Positions 1 through 5,973 of a stretch of 8,535 nt of DNA are shown in pieces. Source of the stretch: Natronohydrobacter sp. (GTDB lineage Bacteria > Pseudomonadota > Alphaproteobacteria > Rhodobacterales > Rhodobacteraceae); the NCBI GenBank assembly GCA_007117255.1, contig SKGU01000315.1, positions 1-8,535 of the forward strand, written 5' to 3'. Under the pieces are notes generated by a model. The model was not told where the DNA came from. It saw only the letters and a list, made by a program, of their open reading frames with translations, and searched no databases. Positions within the stretch are counted from its first letter, which is position 1. The number at the start of each line of letters is the position of its first letter. The position numbers and the translations under genes were made by a program.

Positions 1-56
1 CTTCCGGGCCTACTCCCTTAGCAGGGGAGCGCCTTCGACCACTCGGCCACGTCTCC
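1..56 (-). tRNA. tRNA-Ser (anticodon GCU), 3' end cut off by the window
   Basis: Read on the minus strand, the sequence starting at 56 gives the 5' acceptor strand GGAGACG, a D arm containing GGCCGAGTGGTCGAAGGC, and an anticodon arm CTCCC-CTGCTAA-GGGAG. The 5-bp anticodon stem pairs perfectly, and the 7-base loop carries the anticodon GCT (plus-strand positions 20-22), which reads the serine codons AGC and AGU. The start of a long variable arm (GGCCCGGAAG) follows, as expected for a class II tRNA such as tRNA-Ser. The rest of the variable arm, the T arm and the 3' acceptor strand lie before position 1. The 5' end is set by the acceptor strand. Confidence 0.95.
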
Positions 57-63
57 GTCGACC

Positions 64-92
64 CGTGTAATGATGTCCCCCCAGAGCCGCAA
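64..92 (-). promoter_or_regulatory. Possible promoter of tRNA-Ser
   Basis: On the minus strand a TTGCGG -35 (87-92) is followed at about 17 bases by TACACG (64-69), or at 16 bases by TTACAC. The mature tRNA 5' end lies about 8 bases after the -10, so any leader would be very short. The -10 match is poor, so this is only a candidate. Read-through from the upstream lysR gene is the alternative. Confidence 0.25.
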
Positions 93-113
93 GCTAAAAA
101 TCGCATTCTTTCG

Positions 114-126
114 GGCGTTAAACGCC
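114..126 (-). terminator. Weak hairpin after lysR
   Basis: A short perfect inverted repeat, GGCGT-TAA-ACGCC, lies 16 bases past the lysR stop codon, between lysR and the tRNA gene. On the minus strand a TTTTT run follows only after about 14 bases, so it is not a canonical intrinsic terminator. No other end signal for lysR is visible here. Confidence 0.2.
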
Positions 127-141
127 TACCGCTCAGAGAAC

Positions 142-1020
142 TCAGCGCGCGAAACTATTGCTCAGGTATTCACGGATCAACCGTGTGCACGCTTGCACCT
201 TCGGACTACGATGCAGGTCGACATGTGTAACCAGCCAGATGGGGGCGGCCCAGTCGGGCTGAGCGTCCATCACGCGGATCAATCCCTCATCCTCGCCCTG
301 CCCCAAAGGCAGGAACCCCAGACCCAGCCCGGACTTGATCGCGGCGATACGGGTCGCATGATCATTGCTGGAAAACGTAATCCGCGCCCCCTGCTGCAAA
401 AGCCAGTTTGCAAATGGCGGGCGGCCGTCGCCATCGCTAACGCCAATGAAACCATGCGCATGCAAGGTGTCCGCTCCGTCCGGGCGACCATGATCCGCAA
501 CATAATCGGCACTTGCATAAAGGCCTACAGGCAATAACCCCAGTGATTGCACAACATTATCGGGCTCCTTCGGCTCTTTTCCCGCGCGCACGGCCACATG
601 GGCTTCGCCGTATTCCAGTCGCAACACCCGCTCTTCCGTGCGCAAGCTTGGCCTGAGGCCCGGATGGCCGCGCAACAATTGCGCAATCACCGGCAGGATC
701 ACTGCAGTCAATTCGGGAATCGTCGTTACGACAAGCGGACCGGAAATGCCTTCCTGAAGGCCTTGCAGGCGCGCAGAGAGCTGCTCAAAGCGCTTCTCGG
801 TCTCGGCGGCGGTCTCGAACAGGGCGCGGCCTGCTTCGGTTGGCGTGTAGCCTTTGGCGTGGCGTTGAAACAGTTTGACCGCAACGCGATCTTCCAGCGC
901 GTCTATATGACGGATGACCGTGGCGTGATGAACACCCAACGTAGACGCAGCCCCACTGACAGTGCCCGCGCGCGCTACATGAAGCGCTGTGCGCAATTCG
1001 TCCCAAGGCTCCAGTCCCAT
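142..1020 (-). CDS. LysR-family transcriptional regulator
   Basis: A 292-residue protein of the usual LysR length. It has an N-terminal winged helix-turn-helix (about residues 6-63; the recognition helix lies around HHATVIRHIDALE, followed by the wing segment FQRHAKGYTPTEAG). A linker helix follows, then a periplasmic-binding-like effector domain (about 93-290). No transmembrane segment or signal peptide is present, so it acts in the cytoplasm. The ligand and target genes cannot be read from the sequence. I chose the ATG at 1020 rather than a TTG at 1035. It has a GAGG Shine-Dalgarno about 7 bases upstream, and the predicted transcription start near 1041 would leave almost no leader for the TTG. 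LysR regulators often control a divergent neighbour, but here carA lies upstream on the same strand and a tRNA gene downstream. The regulon is therefore probably elsewhere. The family call is firm; the specific role is unknown. Confidence 0.93.
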   Translation of the reverse strand: MGLEPWDELRTALHVARAGTVSGAASTLGVHHATVIRHIDALEDRVAVKLFQRHAKGYTPTEAGRALFETAAETEKRFEQLSARLQGLQEGISGPLVVTTIPELTAVILPVIAQLLRGHPGLRPSLRTEERVLRLEYGEAHVAVRAGKEPKEPDNVVQSLGLLPVGLYASADYVADHGRPDGADTLHAHGFIGVSDGDGRPPFANWLLQQGARITFSSNDHATRIAAIKSGLGLGFLPLGQGEDEGLIRVMDAQPDWAAPIWLVTHVDLHRSPKVQACTRLIREYLSNSFAR

Positions 1021-1047
1021 CGCCTGCCCTCGCAATCCAGTGCTTTC

Positions 1048-1076
1048 AGTCTAGGCGGCAAATCAACTGGCTGCAA
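1048..1076 (-). promoter_or_regulatory. Predicted lysR promoter
   Basis: On the minus strand, TTGCAG (1071-1076), a 17-base spacer and TAGACT (1048-1053) lie in the 64-base gap between the carA stop and the lysR start. The expected transcription start near 1041 gives a leader of about 20 bases before the ATG at 1020. This suggests lysR is transcribed separately from carA. It was found by eye and has not been tested. Confidence 0.45.
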
Positions 1077-1084
1077 TCGTGCCG

Positions 1085-2242
1085 TCAGCCCGCCTTGCGC
1101 GCGGCCATGTTGGCGGCAAAACGCTCGAACAGGTAGTAACTGTCCTGTGGGCCAGGGCTGGCTTCGGGGTGGTGCTGTACCGAAAAGACCGGCTTGTCCT
1201 GCATCCGTATTCCACAGTTCGACCCATCAAACAGCGAGGTGTGGGTTTCAATCACGCCTTTTGGCAGGCTCTGGCTGTCCACCGCGAAACCATGATTCAT
1301 CGAGGTGATTTCAACCTTGCCTGTGTCATGGTCCTTGACCGGATGGTTTGCACCGTGATGGCCGTGGTTCATCTTGACCGTCTGCGCCCCAAGCGCCAGT
1401 GCCAGCATCTGATGACCCAGACAGATACCGAACACAGGCAGATCAGCGGCCAGAACCTCGCGGATCATGGGCACAGCATAGCTGCCCGTCGCGGCCGGAT
1501 CGCCCGGCCCGTTGGACAGAAACACCCCATCGGGGTTGAGTGCCAGCACATCATCGGCCGTCGCCGTCGCCGGCAGCACTGTCACATCACAGCCCGCCGA
1601 GGCCAGACAGCGCAGAATATTGCGTTTCGCACCATAGTCGATCGCGACAACCTTGTGCACCGGCGCTGTCTGACGCTGATACCCCTGCGGCCAGGCCCAC
1701 CGCATTTCATCCCAGCGGTAACTTTGCGCGCAAGTCACATCGCGTGCCAGATCAAGGCCCACAAGACCCTTCCAGGCGCGCGCTTTTGCCACCAGCGTTT
1801 CGATATCGAATTTGCCATCGGGATCATGGGCAAGTGCCACATGAGGCGCGCCCTGCTGGCGGATGGCCCGTGTCAGTCGGCGCGTATCCACGCCGCCAAT
1901 GCAGATACGACCACGTTTGGTCAACCAGTCGACCAGATCGCCCGTCGCGCGCCAATTCGACGGCGCTGTCGGGTCCCATTTGACCACCATGCCCGCAGCA
2001 ACCGGATCGGCGGTTTCGTCATCTTCCGGCGTGACGCCGACATTGCCGATATGTGGGAAGGTGAAGGTCACGATCTGGCCCGCATAGGACGGGTCTGTCA
2101 TGATTTCCTGATAGCCGGTCATGGCTGTGTTGAAACACAGCTCTGCCACAGTCTCGCCCGTGGCGCCGAAGCCGCGACCATAGAAGATCGTCCCATCTGC
2201 AAGCGCAAGGCAGGCGGTAGGGGTCTGGGTGTGGGATGACAT
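1085..2242 (-). CDS. carA: Carbamoyl-phosphate synthase small (glutamine-hydrolysing) subunit
   Basis: The 385-residue protein supplies ammonia from glutamine to the large subunit CarB for carbamoyl phosphate synthesis, the shared precursor of arginine and pyrimidines; it acts in the cytoplasm. The N-terminal CPSase small-chain domain (about residues 9-140) contains FNTAMTGYQEIMTDPSYAGQ. The C-terminal class I glutamine amidotransferase domain (about 195-380) contains SNGPGDP, the nucleophile motif GICLGHQ with Cys274, and HHPEASPGP with His358 and Glu360. These correspond to the known catalytic Cys-His-Glu triad of E. coli CarA. Length matches the family. The ATG at 2242 has a CGGAG ribosome binding site 7 bases upstream. 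No carB is present in the window; the two genes are often unlinked in alphaproteobacteria. A promoter divergent from yqeY lies upstream, and no arginine or pyrimidine attenuator is evident in the roughly 25-base predicted leader. Confidence 0.98.
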   Translation of the reverse strand: MSSHTQTPTACLALADGTIFYGRGFGATGETVAELCFNTAMTGYQEIMTDPSYAGQIVTFTFPHIGNVGVTPEDDETADPVAAGMVVKWDPTAPSNWRATGDLVDWLTKRGRICIGGVDTRRLTRAIRQQGAPHVALAHDPDGKFDIETLVAKARAWKGLVGLDLARDVTCAQSYRWDEMRWAWPQGYQRQTAPVHKVVAIDYGAKRNILRCLASAGCDVTVLPATATADDVLALNPDGVFLSNGPGDPAATGSYAVPMIREVLAADLPVFGICLGHQMLALALGAQTVKMNHGHHGANHPVKDHDTGKVEITSMNHGFAVDSQSLPKGVIETHTSLFDGSNCGIRMQDKPVFSVQHHPEASPGPQDSYYLFERFAANMAARKAG

Positions 2243-2253
2243 CGCGTGCTCCG
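2238..2253 (-). repeat. Inverted copy of the yqeY translation-start sequence at the carA start
   Basis: Read on the minus strand, positions 2253 to 2238 are CGGAGCACGCGATGTC, spanning the ribosome binding site and first codons of carA. The same 16 bases, with one mismatch, span the start of the divergent gene yqeY at 2393-2408. The two copies face away from each other about 140 bases apart. Confidence 0.6.
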
Positions 2254-2272
2254 TCTGATCGGATTTGCCGCA

Positions 2273-2301
2273 GTCCTATGCGCGCAAGGAAAAAGAATCA
2301 A
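2273..2301 (-). promoter_or_regulatory. Predicted carA promoter
   Basis: On the minus strand, TTGATT (2296-2301), a 17-base T-rich spacer and TAGGAC (2273-2278) are found. The predicted transcription start near 2266 gives a leader of about 24 bases before the carA ATG, too short for a classical attenuator. The layout matches the other promoters proposed in this window. Confidence 0.45.
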
Positions 2302-2337
2302 GGCGCTCTGGAACACCATGCGCATGTCGGATCGCGC

Positions 2338-2366
2338 TTGCTCTGCCCCTGCCCCGCGGCTAGGGT
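2338..2366 (+). promoter_or_regulatory. Predicted yqeY promoter
   Basis: TTGCTC (2338-2343), a 17-base spacer and TAGGGT (2361-2366) precede yqeY. The predicted start near 2373 gives a leader of about 30 bases. It diverges from the carA promoter; the two -35 elements are about 36 bases apart, close enough for regulators or supercoiling to affect both. Confidence 0.45.
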
Positions 2367-2392
2367 CACGCGCAGACTGTCCATCGCCTGAC

Positions 2393-2408
2393 CGGAGCAC
2401 GCCATGTC
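2393..2408 (+). repeat. Translation-start sequence of yqeY shared with carA
   Basis: CGGAGCACGCCATGTC contains the Shine-Dalgarno GGAG and the yqeY start codon. It matches the carA start region on the other strand (2238-2253) at 15 of 16 positions. Confidence 0.6.
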
Positions 2409-2862
2409 CCTGCGCGACAAGATTTCCAGCGAATTGAAAACTGCAATGAAGGCGCGGGATGCAACCCGTCTGGCCACGTTGCGGCTGATCAATGCCGCAA
2501 TCAAGGACCGCGAAATTGCCGCCAGAGGCGAACAGAATGTCAGCGAACTAAGCGATGCCGACCTTGTGGCCGTGCTGACGCGCATGGTCAAGCAGCGCCG
2601 CGATTCGGCGCGCGCATATGAGGAAGCTGCACGGCTTGATCTGGCCGAGAAGGAAACAGCCGAGATCGCGGTCATTGAGAGCTTTCTGCCACGCCAGTTG
2701 AATGATGACGAGATGAAGGCGGCCATTGATACGGTCATCGCAGAACTCGGTGCATCCTCCGTGCGCGACATAGGGGCCGTGATGGGCGCGCTGAAGACGC
2801 GCTATGCAGGCCAGATGGATTTTGGCAAGGCCGGTGCCGGGGTCAAGGCGCGGCTCGCCTGA
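2404..2862 (+). CDS. GatB/YqeY domain protein
   Basis: The 152-residue protein matches the small YqeY family across its whole length. It opens with MSLRDKISSELKTAMKARD, followed by ATLRLINAAIKDREI, the central segment VLTRMVKQRRDSARAYEEA and IESFLPRQL, and ends with GAVMGALKTRYAGQMD. The family is all-helical and related to the C-terminal tRNA-interacting domain of GatB, the subunit of Asp/Glu-tRNA amidotransferase. The stand-alone protein has no firmly established function, so a link to tRNA is only an inference from homology. It is soluble and predicted cytoplasmic. The ATG at 2404 has GGAG about 7 bases upstream. The gene diverges from carA and is followed after 59 bases by an exported hydrolase gene on the same strand. 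A palindrome in that gap makes cotranscription uncertain. Confidence 0.93.
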   Translation: MSLRDKISSELKTAMKARDATRLATLRLINAAIKDREIAARGEQNVSELSDADLVAVLTRMVKQRRDSARAYEEAARLDLAEKETAEIAVIESFLPRQLNDDEMKAAIDTVIAELGASSVRDIGAVMGALKTRYAGQMDFGKAGAGVKARLA

Positions 2863-2883
2863 AAAAGAGTGGATTTCCCCGAA

Positions 2884-2905
2884 GATGCGCTAATTTTAGC
2901 GCATC
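2884..2905. promoter_or_regulatory. Perfect 9-bp palindrome just upstream of the hydrolase start
   Basis: GATGCGCTA (2884-2892) and TAGCGCATC (2897-2905) form a perfect inverted repeat around a four-base ATTT centre. It begins 21 bases after the yqeY stop and ends three bases before the AGGAGG ribosome binding site of the next gene. No T run follows on either strand, so it is a poor intrinsic terminator. It could be an operator for a dimeric regulator, or an RNA hairpin that partly ends or stabilises the yqeY transcript. The central TAATTT (2891-2896) could serve as a -10, but I see no matching TTG -35. Confidence 0.55.
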
Positions 2906-2921
2906 AACAGGAGGGGAATTC

Positions 2922-3662
2922 ATGAAATTCACACGTCTATCACTACTGGCCGGAACAGCCATCGTGGTCACTGGCATGGCTGCCGCAGAAACCTTTGAAT
3001 ACAGCATCGATGGCACTGTATTTGAAGGTTATATCGCCAGACCTGCGGGCGAAGCGCTTGGCACAGTCCTGATCATTCACGACTGGAACGGGCTGAATGG
3101 GCATGAGATCGCACGCGCCGATGCGATGGCAGAGGCAGGATATGTCGGCGTTGCATTGGATTTGTTTGGCCGCGATGCCGAACTGGCGGGTATCGATGAT
3201 TACCGCCGCGAAACCGGCGCGCTGTACAGCGATCGTGCATTGTTTCGCGCCCGGATCGCAGGCGCAGCAGAAGCCGCAGCCGCATTGCCGGACGTGCCTG
3301 ATCAAATGGTTCTGACCGGGTATTGTTTCGGGGGTGCAGCCGCCTTGGAAGGCGCGCGCGCAGGCCTCGACATGGCCGGCTTTGTCAGCTTCCATGGCGG
3401 ACTTGGTACACCGGAAGGTCAGGACTACAGTGCAACCACGGCGCCTGTGCTGGTGCTGCATGGCTCTGCTGATCCGGTATCTGGCATGGCCGATCTGGCC
3501 GCGCTGATGGATGAGTTGCGCGACGCGGATGTCCCTCACGAATCGCGCATTTTCGGCGGTGCTCGGCATTCCTTCACGGTTGAGGACTCAAATGACTGGG
3601 ATGCTGACGCTAATGCGAAAGCAGAGGCGTCGCTACTGGGGTTTCTTGAAGAGGTGTTTTGA
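2922..3662 (+). CDS. Exported dienelactone hydrolase family protein (alpha/beta hydrolase)
   Basis: The 246-residue protein begins with a Sec-type signal peptide: MKFTR, a hydrophobic core LSLLAGTAIVVTG and the cleavage-site sequence AAA (residues 20-22) before Glu23. It is therefore probably periplasmic. The mature part is an alpha/beta hydrolase of the dienelactone hydrolase family. The nucleophile elbow is GYCFGG with Cys135, the acid is Asp184 in HGSADP, and the base is His216 in GARHSF, giving the family's Cys-Asp-His triad. The segment IIHDWNGLNG (51-60) replaces the QE(I/W)-type motif of classical dienelactone hydrolase, so the substrate need not be dienelactone; it may be another ester or lactone. 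No chlorocatechol or aromatic-degradation genes are nearby. The ATG at 2922 has a strong AGGAGG at good spacing. The gene converges with nagZ, and a hairpin starts 8 bases past its stop. The fold call is firm; the substrate is unknown. Confidence 0.92.
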   Translation: MKFTRLSLLAGTAIVVTGMAAAETFEYSIDGTVFEGYIARPAGEALGTVLIIHDWNGLNGHEIARADAMAEAGYVGVALDLFGRDAELAGIDDYRRETGALYSDRALFRARIAGAAEAAAALPDVPDQMVLTGYCFGGAAALEGARAGLDMAGFVSFHGGLGTPEGQDYSATTAPVLVLHGSADPVSGMADLAALMDELRDADVPHESRIFGGARHSFTVEDSNDWDADANAKAEASLLGFLEEVF

Positions 3663-3670
3663 TACTTGTC

Positions 3671-3694
3671 CGGGCTGATCCTGCGATCAGCCCG
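3671..3694. terminator. Hairpin at the convergent hydrolase/nagZ junction
   Basis: CGGGCTGATC (3671-3680) and GATCAGCCCG (3685-3694) form a perfect 10-bp stem with a CTGC loop, just after the hydrolase stop codon. The nagZ stop codon (3687-3689) lies inside the right arm. The stem is strong and GC-rich, but neither side has a good T run. It may act as a bidirectional terminator, help Rho, or protect 3' ends. Confidence 0.5.
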
Positions 3695-4685
3695 CACCCA
3701 GGGCCCGCGTATAAGCGGCCTCCAACGTGGCAAGATCACAAGACAGCGCCTTACCGCGCGCCGCCAAGGCCGCTTGTGAGCGCGCAAGCGCAGAACTGGT
3801 CAGCTCGGGGCAGCATTCCGCCAAAGCGGACATCTCATACAGGTTTCCATTGCAATGAAGAACCAGATCACACCCTGCGGCCAGTGATGACAAGGCCCGC
3901 GTTGTGATCGGACCGCGCAAAGCCTTCATCGAAATATCATCCGTCATCAAGAGCCCGTCAAAACCAATCTGTTCGCGGATCAGCGTGATCATTCGCGGAG
4001 ATTGCGTGGCCGGTGCAGATGGATCAATCTGCGAAAACACAAGATGTGCCGTCATGCCCAAAGGAAGATCGGCAAGATCAGCAAAAGCCGCGAAATCAGT
4101 CTCTTCCAGCAAATCACGCGCGGCATCTATCACGGGCAGGTCAAGATGACTGTCAAGTGTGGCGCGGCCATGACCCGGAATATGTTTGAGTACAGGCAAC
4201 ACGCCCCCTGCCATAAGCCCGTCAGCCATGGCGCGGGCATTGGCCACCACTTCAATCCGGCTGCGCCCGTAGCAGCGATTATGAAGCACCGGATGCGTGA
4301 TATCGGATGCAATATCGCCTAGAGGTGCACAATTCACATCAATGCCCACAGCGCGCAGCTCATGCGCAATGATCTGGCCACGCAGATACATCGCGCGGGC
4401 CGGATCAGTGGCTTTTTCGCATTGCTCGAGCGCCGGGGCCCAATCTCGCCAGTGCGGTGCGCGCATGCGCTGAACGCTTCCGCCTTCCTGATCGATCAGT
4501 ATGGGCAGATCGCGCCCGACAGCCGCGCGCAACTCTGCCGTCAAGGCAGAGAGCTGCGTCGGGGTATCAATATTTCTGGCGAATAAGATAGCCCCCCATG
4601 GCTGCGCGCGCTCAAAAAGTGAACGCTCGTCGCTGGTGAGTGTTTTTCCGGCGCAGCCAAAAATTACCGCGCGCGCATCGCTCAT
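3687..4685 (-). CDS. nagZ: Beta-N-acetylhexosaminidase, glycoside hydrolase family 3 (NagZ type)
   Basis: The 332-residue cytoplasmic enzyme removes GlcNAc from GlcNAc-anhydroMurNAc (with or without peptide) during peptidoglycan recycling. It is a single-domain GH3 barrel of NagZ length with no signal peptide. Visible motifs include LIDQEGGSVQRM (63-74), KHIPGHGRATLDSHLDLP (167-184) with the catalytic Asp178/His180 dyad, and LLMTDDISMKAL, whose first Asp (249) is the expected nucleophile. The start is the ATG at 4685, which overlaps the stop of the upstream SPOR gene as ATGA. There is no clear Shine-Dalgarno of its own, so translation is probably coupled to that gene. An in-frame TTG at 4706 would deepen the overlap and is less likely. 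NagZ products can regulate AmpC beta-lactamase in other bacteria, but no ampR/ampC is present here. The gene converges with an exported hydrolase, ending inside a shared hairpin. Confidence 0.96.
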   Translation of the reverse strand: MSDARAVIFGCAGKTLTSDERSLFERAQPWGAILFARNIDTPTQLSALTAELRAAVGRDLPILIDQEGGSVQRMRAPHWRDWAPALEQCEKATDPARAMYLRGQIIAHELRAVGIDVNCAPLGDIASDITHPVLHNRCYGRSRIEVVANARAMADGLMAGGVLPVLKHIPGHGRATLDSHLDLPVIDAARDLLEETDFAAFADLADLPLGMTAHLVFSQIDPSAPATQSPRMITLIREQIGFDGLLMTDDISMKALRGPITTRALSSLAAGCDLVLHCNGNLYEMSALAECCPELTSSALARSQAALAARGKALSCDLATLEAAYTRALGAG

Positions 4686-5800
4686 CGAATAAGCACCGGA
4701 ATGCAATCGATTTGCTGGTCGACCAGTGCCGCACAGAAACGCCGCGCATCACGTTCATCACTGAAACCATGCGCGCGCAGCCTGTAGAAAACCGACCCAC
4801 CACTATGTGCCGCTTCGATCACGCGACCACGATCATCCAGAAGGGGCGAGAAGCGGCGCGACAACTGATCCCATGCTGCTCGCGCTGCGGCTGCGTCATC
4901 ATAAGCGCCCAGCTGTACAAGCCGCGTCCCCGGCCCGATAGAGGCCGGGTCGATATCCAGATCCCGCACATTGCTAAGGCCCATTGCAACAGAGTTGGCA
5001 ACGGAACTGGCCAGATCATCGGCGGCAGACGGCGCAACCGGCGCAGGCGACGGTGCCGAACTACGGTTCTGATCAAGCCGGCCCGAATTGCGCGCTGGCG
5101 GACGCGGAGAGGCAGAAACAGCACGGCGGGTGGGCGAAACAACCCCCAAGCCAGCCCCCCTTTCCGGCATGTCCACATCCTGTTGCAAAGCGACTGCAAT
5201 GGGCTGCTCTTCAAACTCGGCGCTGTGCTGCGGTTGCATCTCGAAGTTTCGCGCAGGGGCCATATCTTCGGCTGCAAGGTCCAGCGGAGCCGGTGCCAGC
5301 ACGATCGTGTCGCGCGGCGCGTCCTCTTGCGCGGCGGCCAATTCATTCACCGACAGACCCTGATGCGCCGCCTGACGCCCACCAGGATTATCCGGGCTGA
5401 CGCGCAATGGTCCTTCCAGCGCACGCACCACCGGCACACCAGCAACGTCACGCTGCATCAACTGCCACATCCAGCCACCGGCGCCTACGATCAACGCAAC
5501 AGATAAGACTGCCCCCAACCCATGCAGCACACTGCCCGTTTGCGCAGCACGTCGCGGCTGCGGCGCAACATCGGACGCAGGTTGATACCCATGATAGGGC
5601 GCATGCGCAGCATAGACTGGCTGTGGCGGATGGTTCACGAAAGACGGATGCTGCCAGCCCGTTCCCGGTGCCGGAGGCACGCCATCAGGGCGACGCGCCG
5701 CAAGCACCGGATCAGCGGGCGCGTAGCCAAAGGTGTTGCCATGCTGCCGTTGCGCATCAAATGGTGCGTTTTGTCCCTGAAAATACCTATTCTCGCCCAT
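4682..5800 (-). CDS. SPOR-domain membrane protein
   Basis: The 372-residue protein has an N-terminal cytoplasmic part (1-90) rich in Pro, Gln, Ala and aromatic residues. One transmembrane helix (about 91-113, LGAVLSVALIVGAGGW) follows. A long, low-complexity, probably disordered periplasmic linker (about 115-290) contains VVRALEGPLRVSPDNPGG near its start. A C-terminal SPOR domain (about 293-370, RLVQLGAYDDAAAARAAW to CIPVLI) carries two cysteines (356, 366). SPOR domains bind peptidoglycan glycan strands stripped of stem peptides, typically at the division septum, so a role in cell-wall remodelling or division is likely. The ATG at 5800 has a GAGG Shine-Dalgarno 5 bases upstream; the open frame extends to 5887 but that part lacks a ribosome binding site. 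It lies 173 bases after argS and overlaps nagZ by four bases. The protein resembles uncharacterised SPOR proteins of Rhodobacteraceae; I do not assign a gene name. Confidence 0.9.
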   Translation of the reverse strand: MGENRYFQGQNAPFDAQRQHGNTFGYAPADPVLAARRPDGVPPAPGTGWQHPSFVNHPPQPVYAAHAPYHGYQPASDVAPQPRRAAQTGSVLHGLGAVLSVALIVGAGGWMWQLMQRDVAGVPVVRALEGPLRVSPDNPGGRQAAHQGLSVNELAAAQEDAPRDTIVLAPAPLDLAAEDMAPARNFEMQPQHSAEFEEQPIAVALQQDVDMPERGAGLGVVSPTRRAVSASPRPPARNSGRLDQNRSSAPSPAPVAPSAADDLASSVANSVAMGLSNVRDLDIDPASIGPGTRLVQLGAYDDAAAARAAWDQLSRRFSPLLDDRGRVIEAAHSGGSVFYRLRAHGFSDERDARRFCAALVDQQIDCIPVLIR

Positions 5801-5907
5801 GTCTGCCTCACGCGCAGCCAAAGATACCACCTTTGACCGCGTTTCCTGACGTTTATGGCAAGATGCCTGCTCGACACTGCCACTCAATCGATGCGTTTCG
5901 CACCTGT

Positions 5908-5937
5908 TTTATATTTTTACGCGAACCCGCTTGTCAG
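5908..5937 (-). promoter_or_regulatory. Possible internal promoter for the SPOR gene and nagZ
   Basis: In the 173-base gap after argS the minus strand shows CTGACA (5932-5937), an 18-base spacer and TATAAA (5908-5913) inside an A/T-rich patch that stands out from its GC-rich surroundings. It would give a leader of about 100 bases. The rest of 5801-5973 shows no gene, and no clear argS terminator. Confidence 0.4.
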
Positions 5938-5973
5938 GGTCCGCAGGTCTTAAATCCCAGTTCGGACACGCTT

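Noticed and set aside
1..141. tRNA-Ser as an integration site with an adjacent genomic island
   Set aside because: tRNA-Ser genes often host islands, but the 3' end is outside the window, no repeat of the tRNA end is visible, and the neighbours are ordinary chromosomal genes.
547..1308. Plus-strand open frame of 253 codons across lysR and the end of carA
   Set aside because: It spans two well-supported minus-strand genes and the lysR promoter, has no domain and an unnatural composition.
1079..2239. A 386-codon open frame on the plus strand opposite carA
   Set aside because: It mirrors carA almost exactly, has no recognisable domain and shows Arg/His/Cys-rich composition typical of antisense frames in GC-rich genes. 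carA carries all catalytic motifs.
2884..2905. Calling the palindrome a standard intrinsic terminator of yqeY
   Set aside because: No T run follows the stem on either strand, and it sits almost on the next gene's ribosome binding site. Listed as regulatory instead, with the terminator reading kept as an alternative.
4640..5506. Plus-strand open frame of 288 codons opposite the SPOR gene
   Set aside because: Arg-rich antisense shadow; the opposite strand encodes a coherent transmembrane plus SPOR protein.
5801..5887. 29-codon N-terminal extension of the SPOR protein
   Set aside because: No Shine-Dalgarno at the far start, whereas the ATG at 5800 has GAGG at correct spacing.
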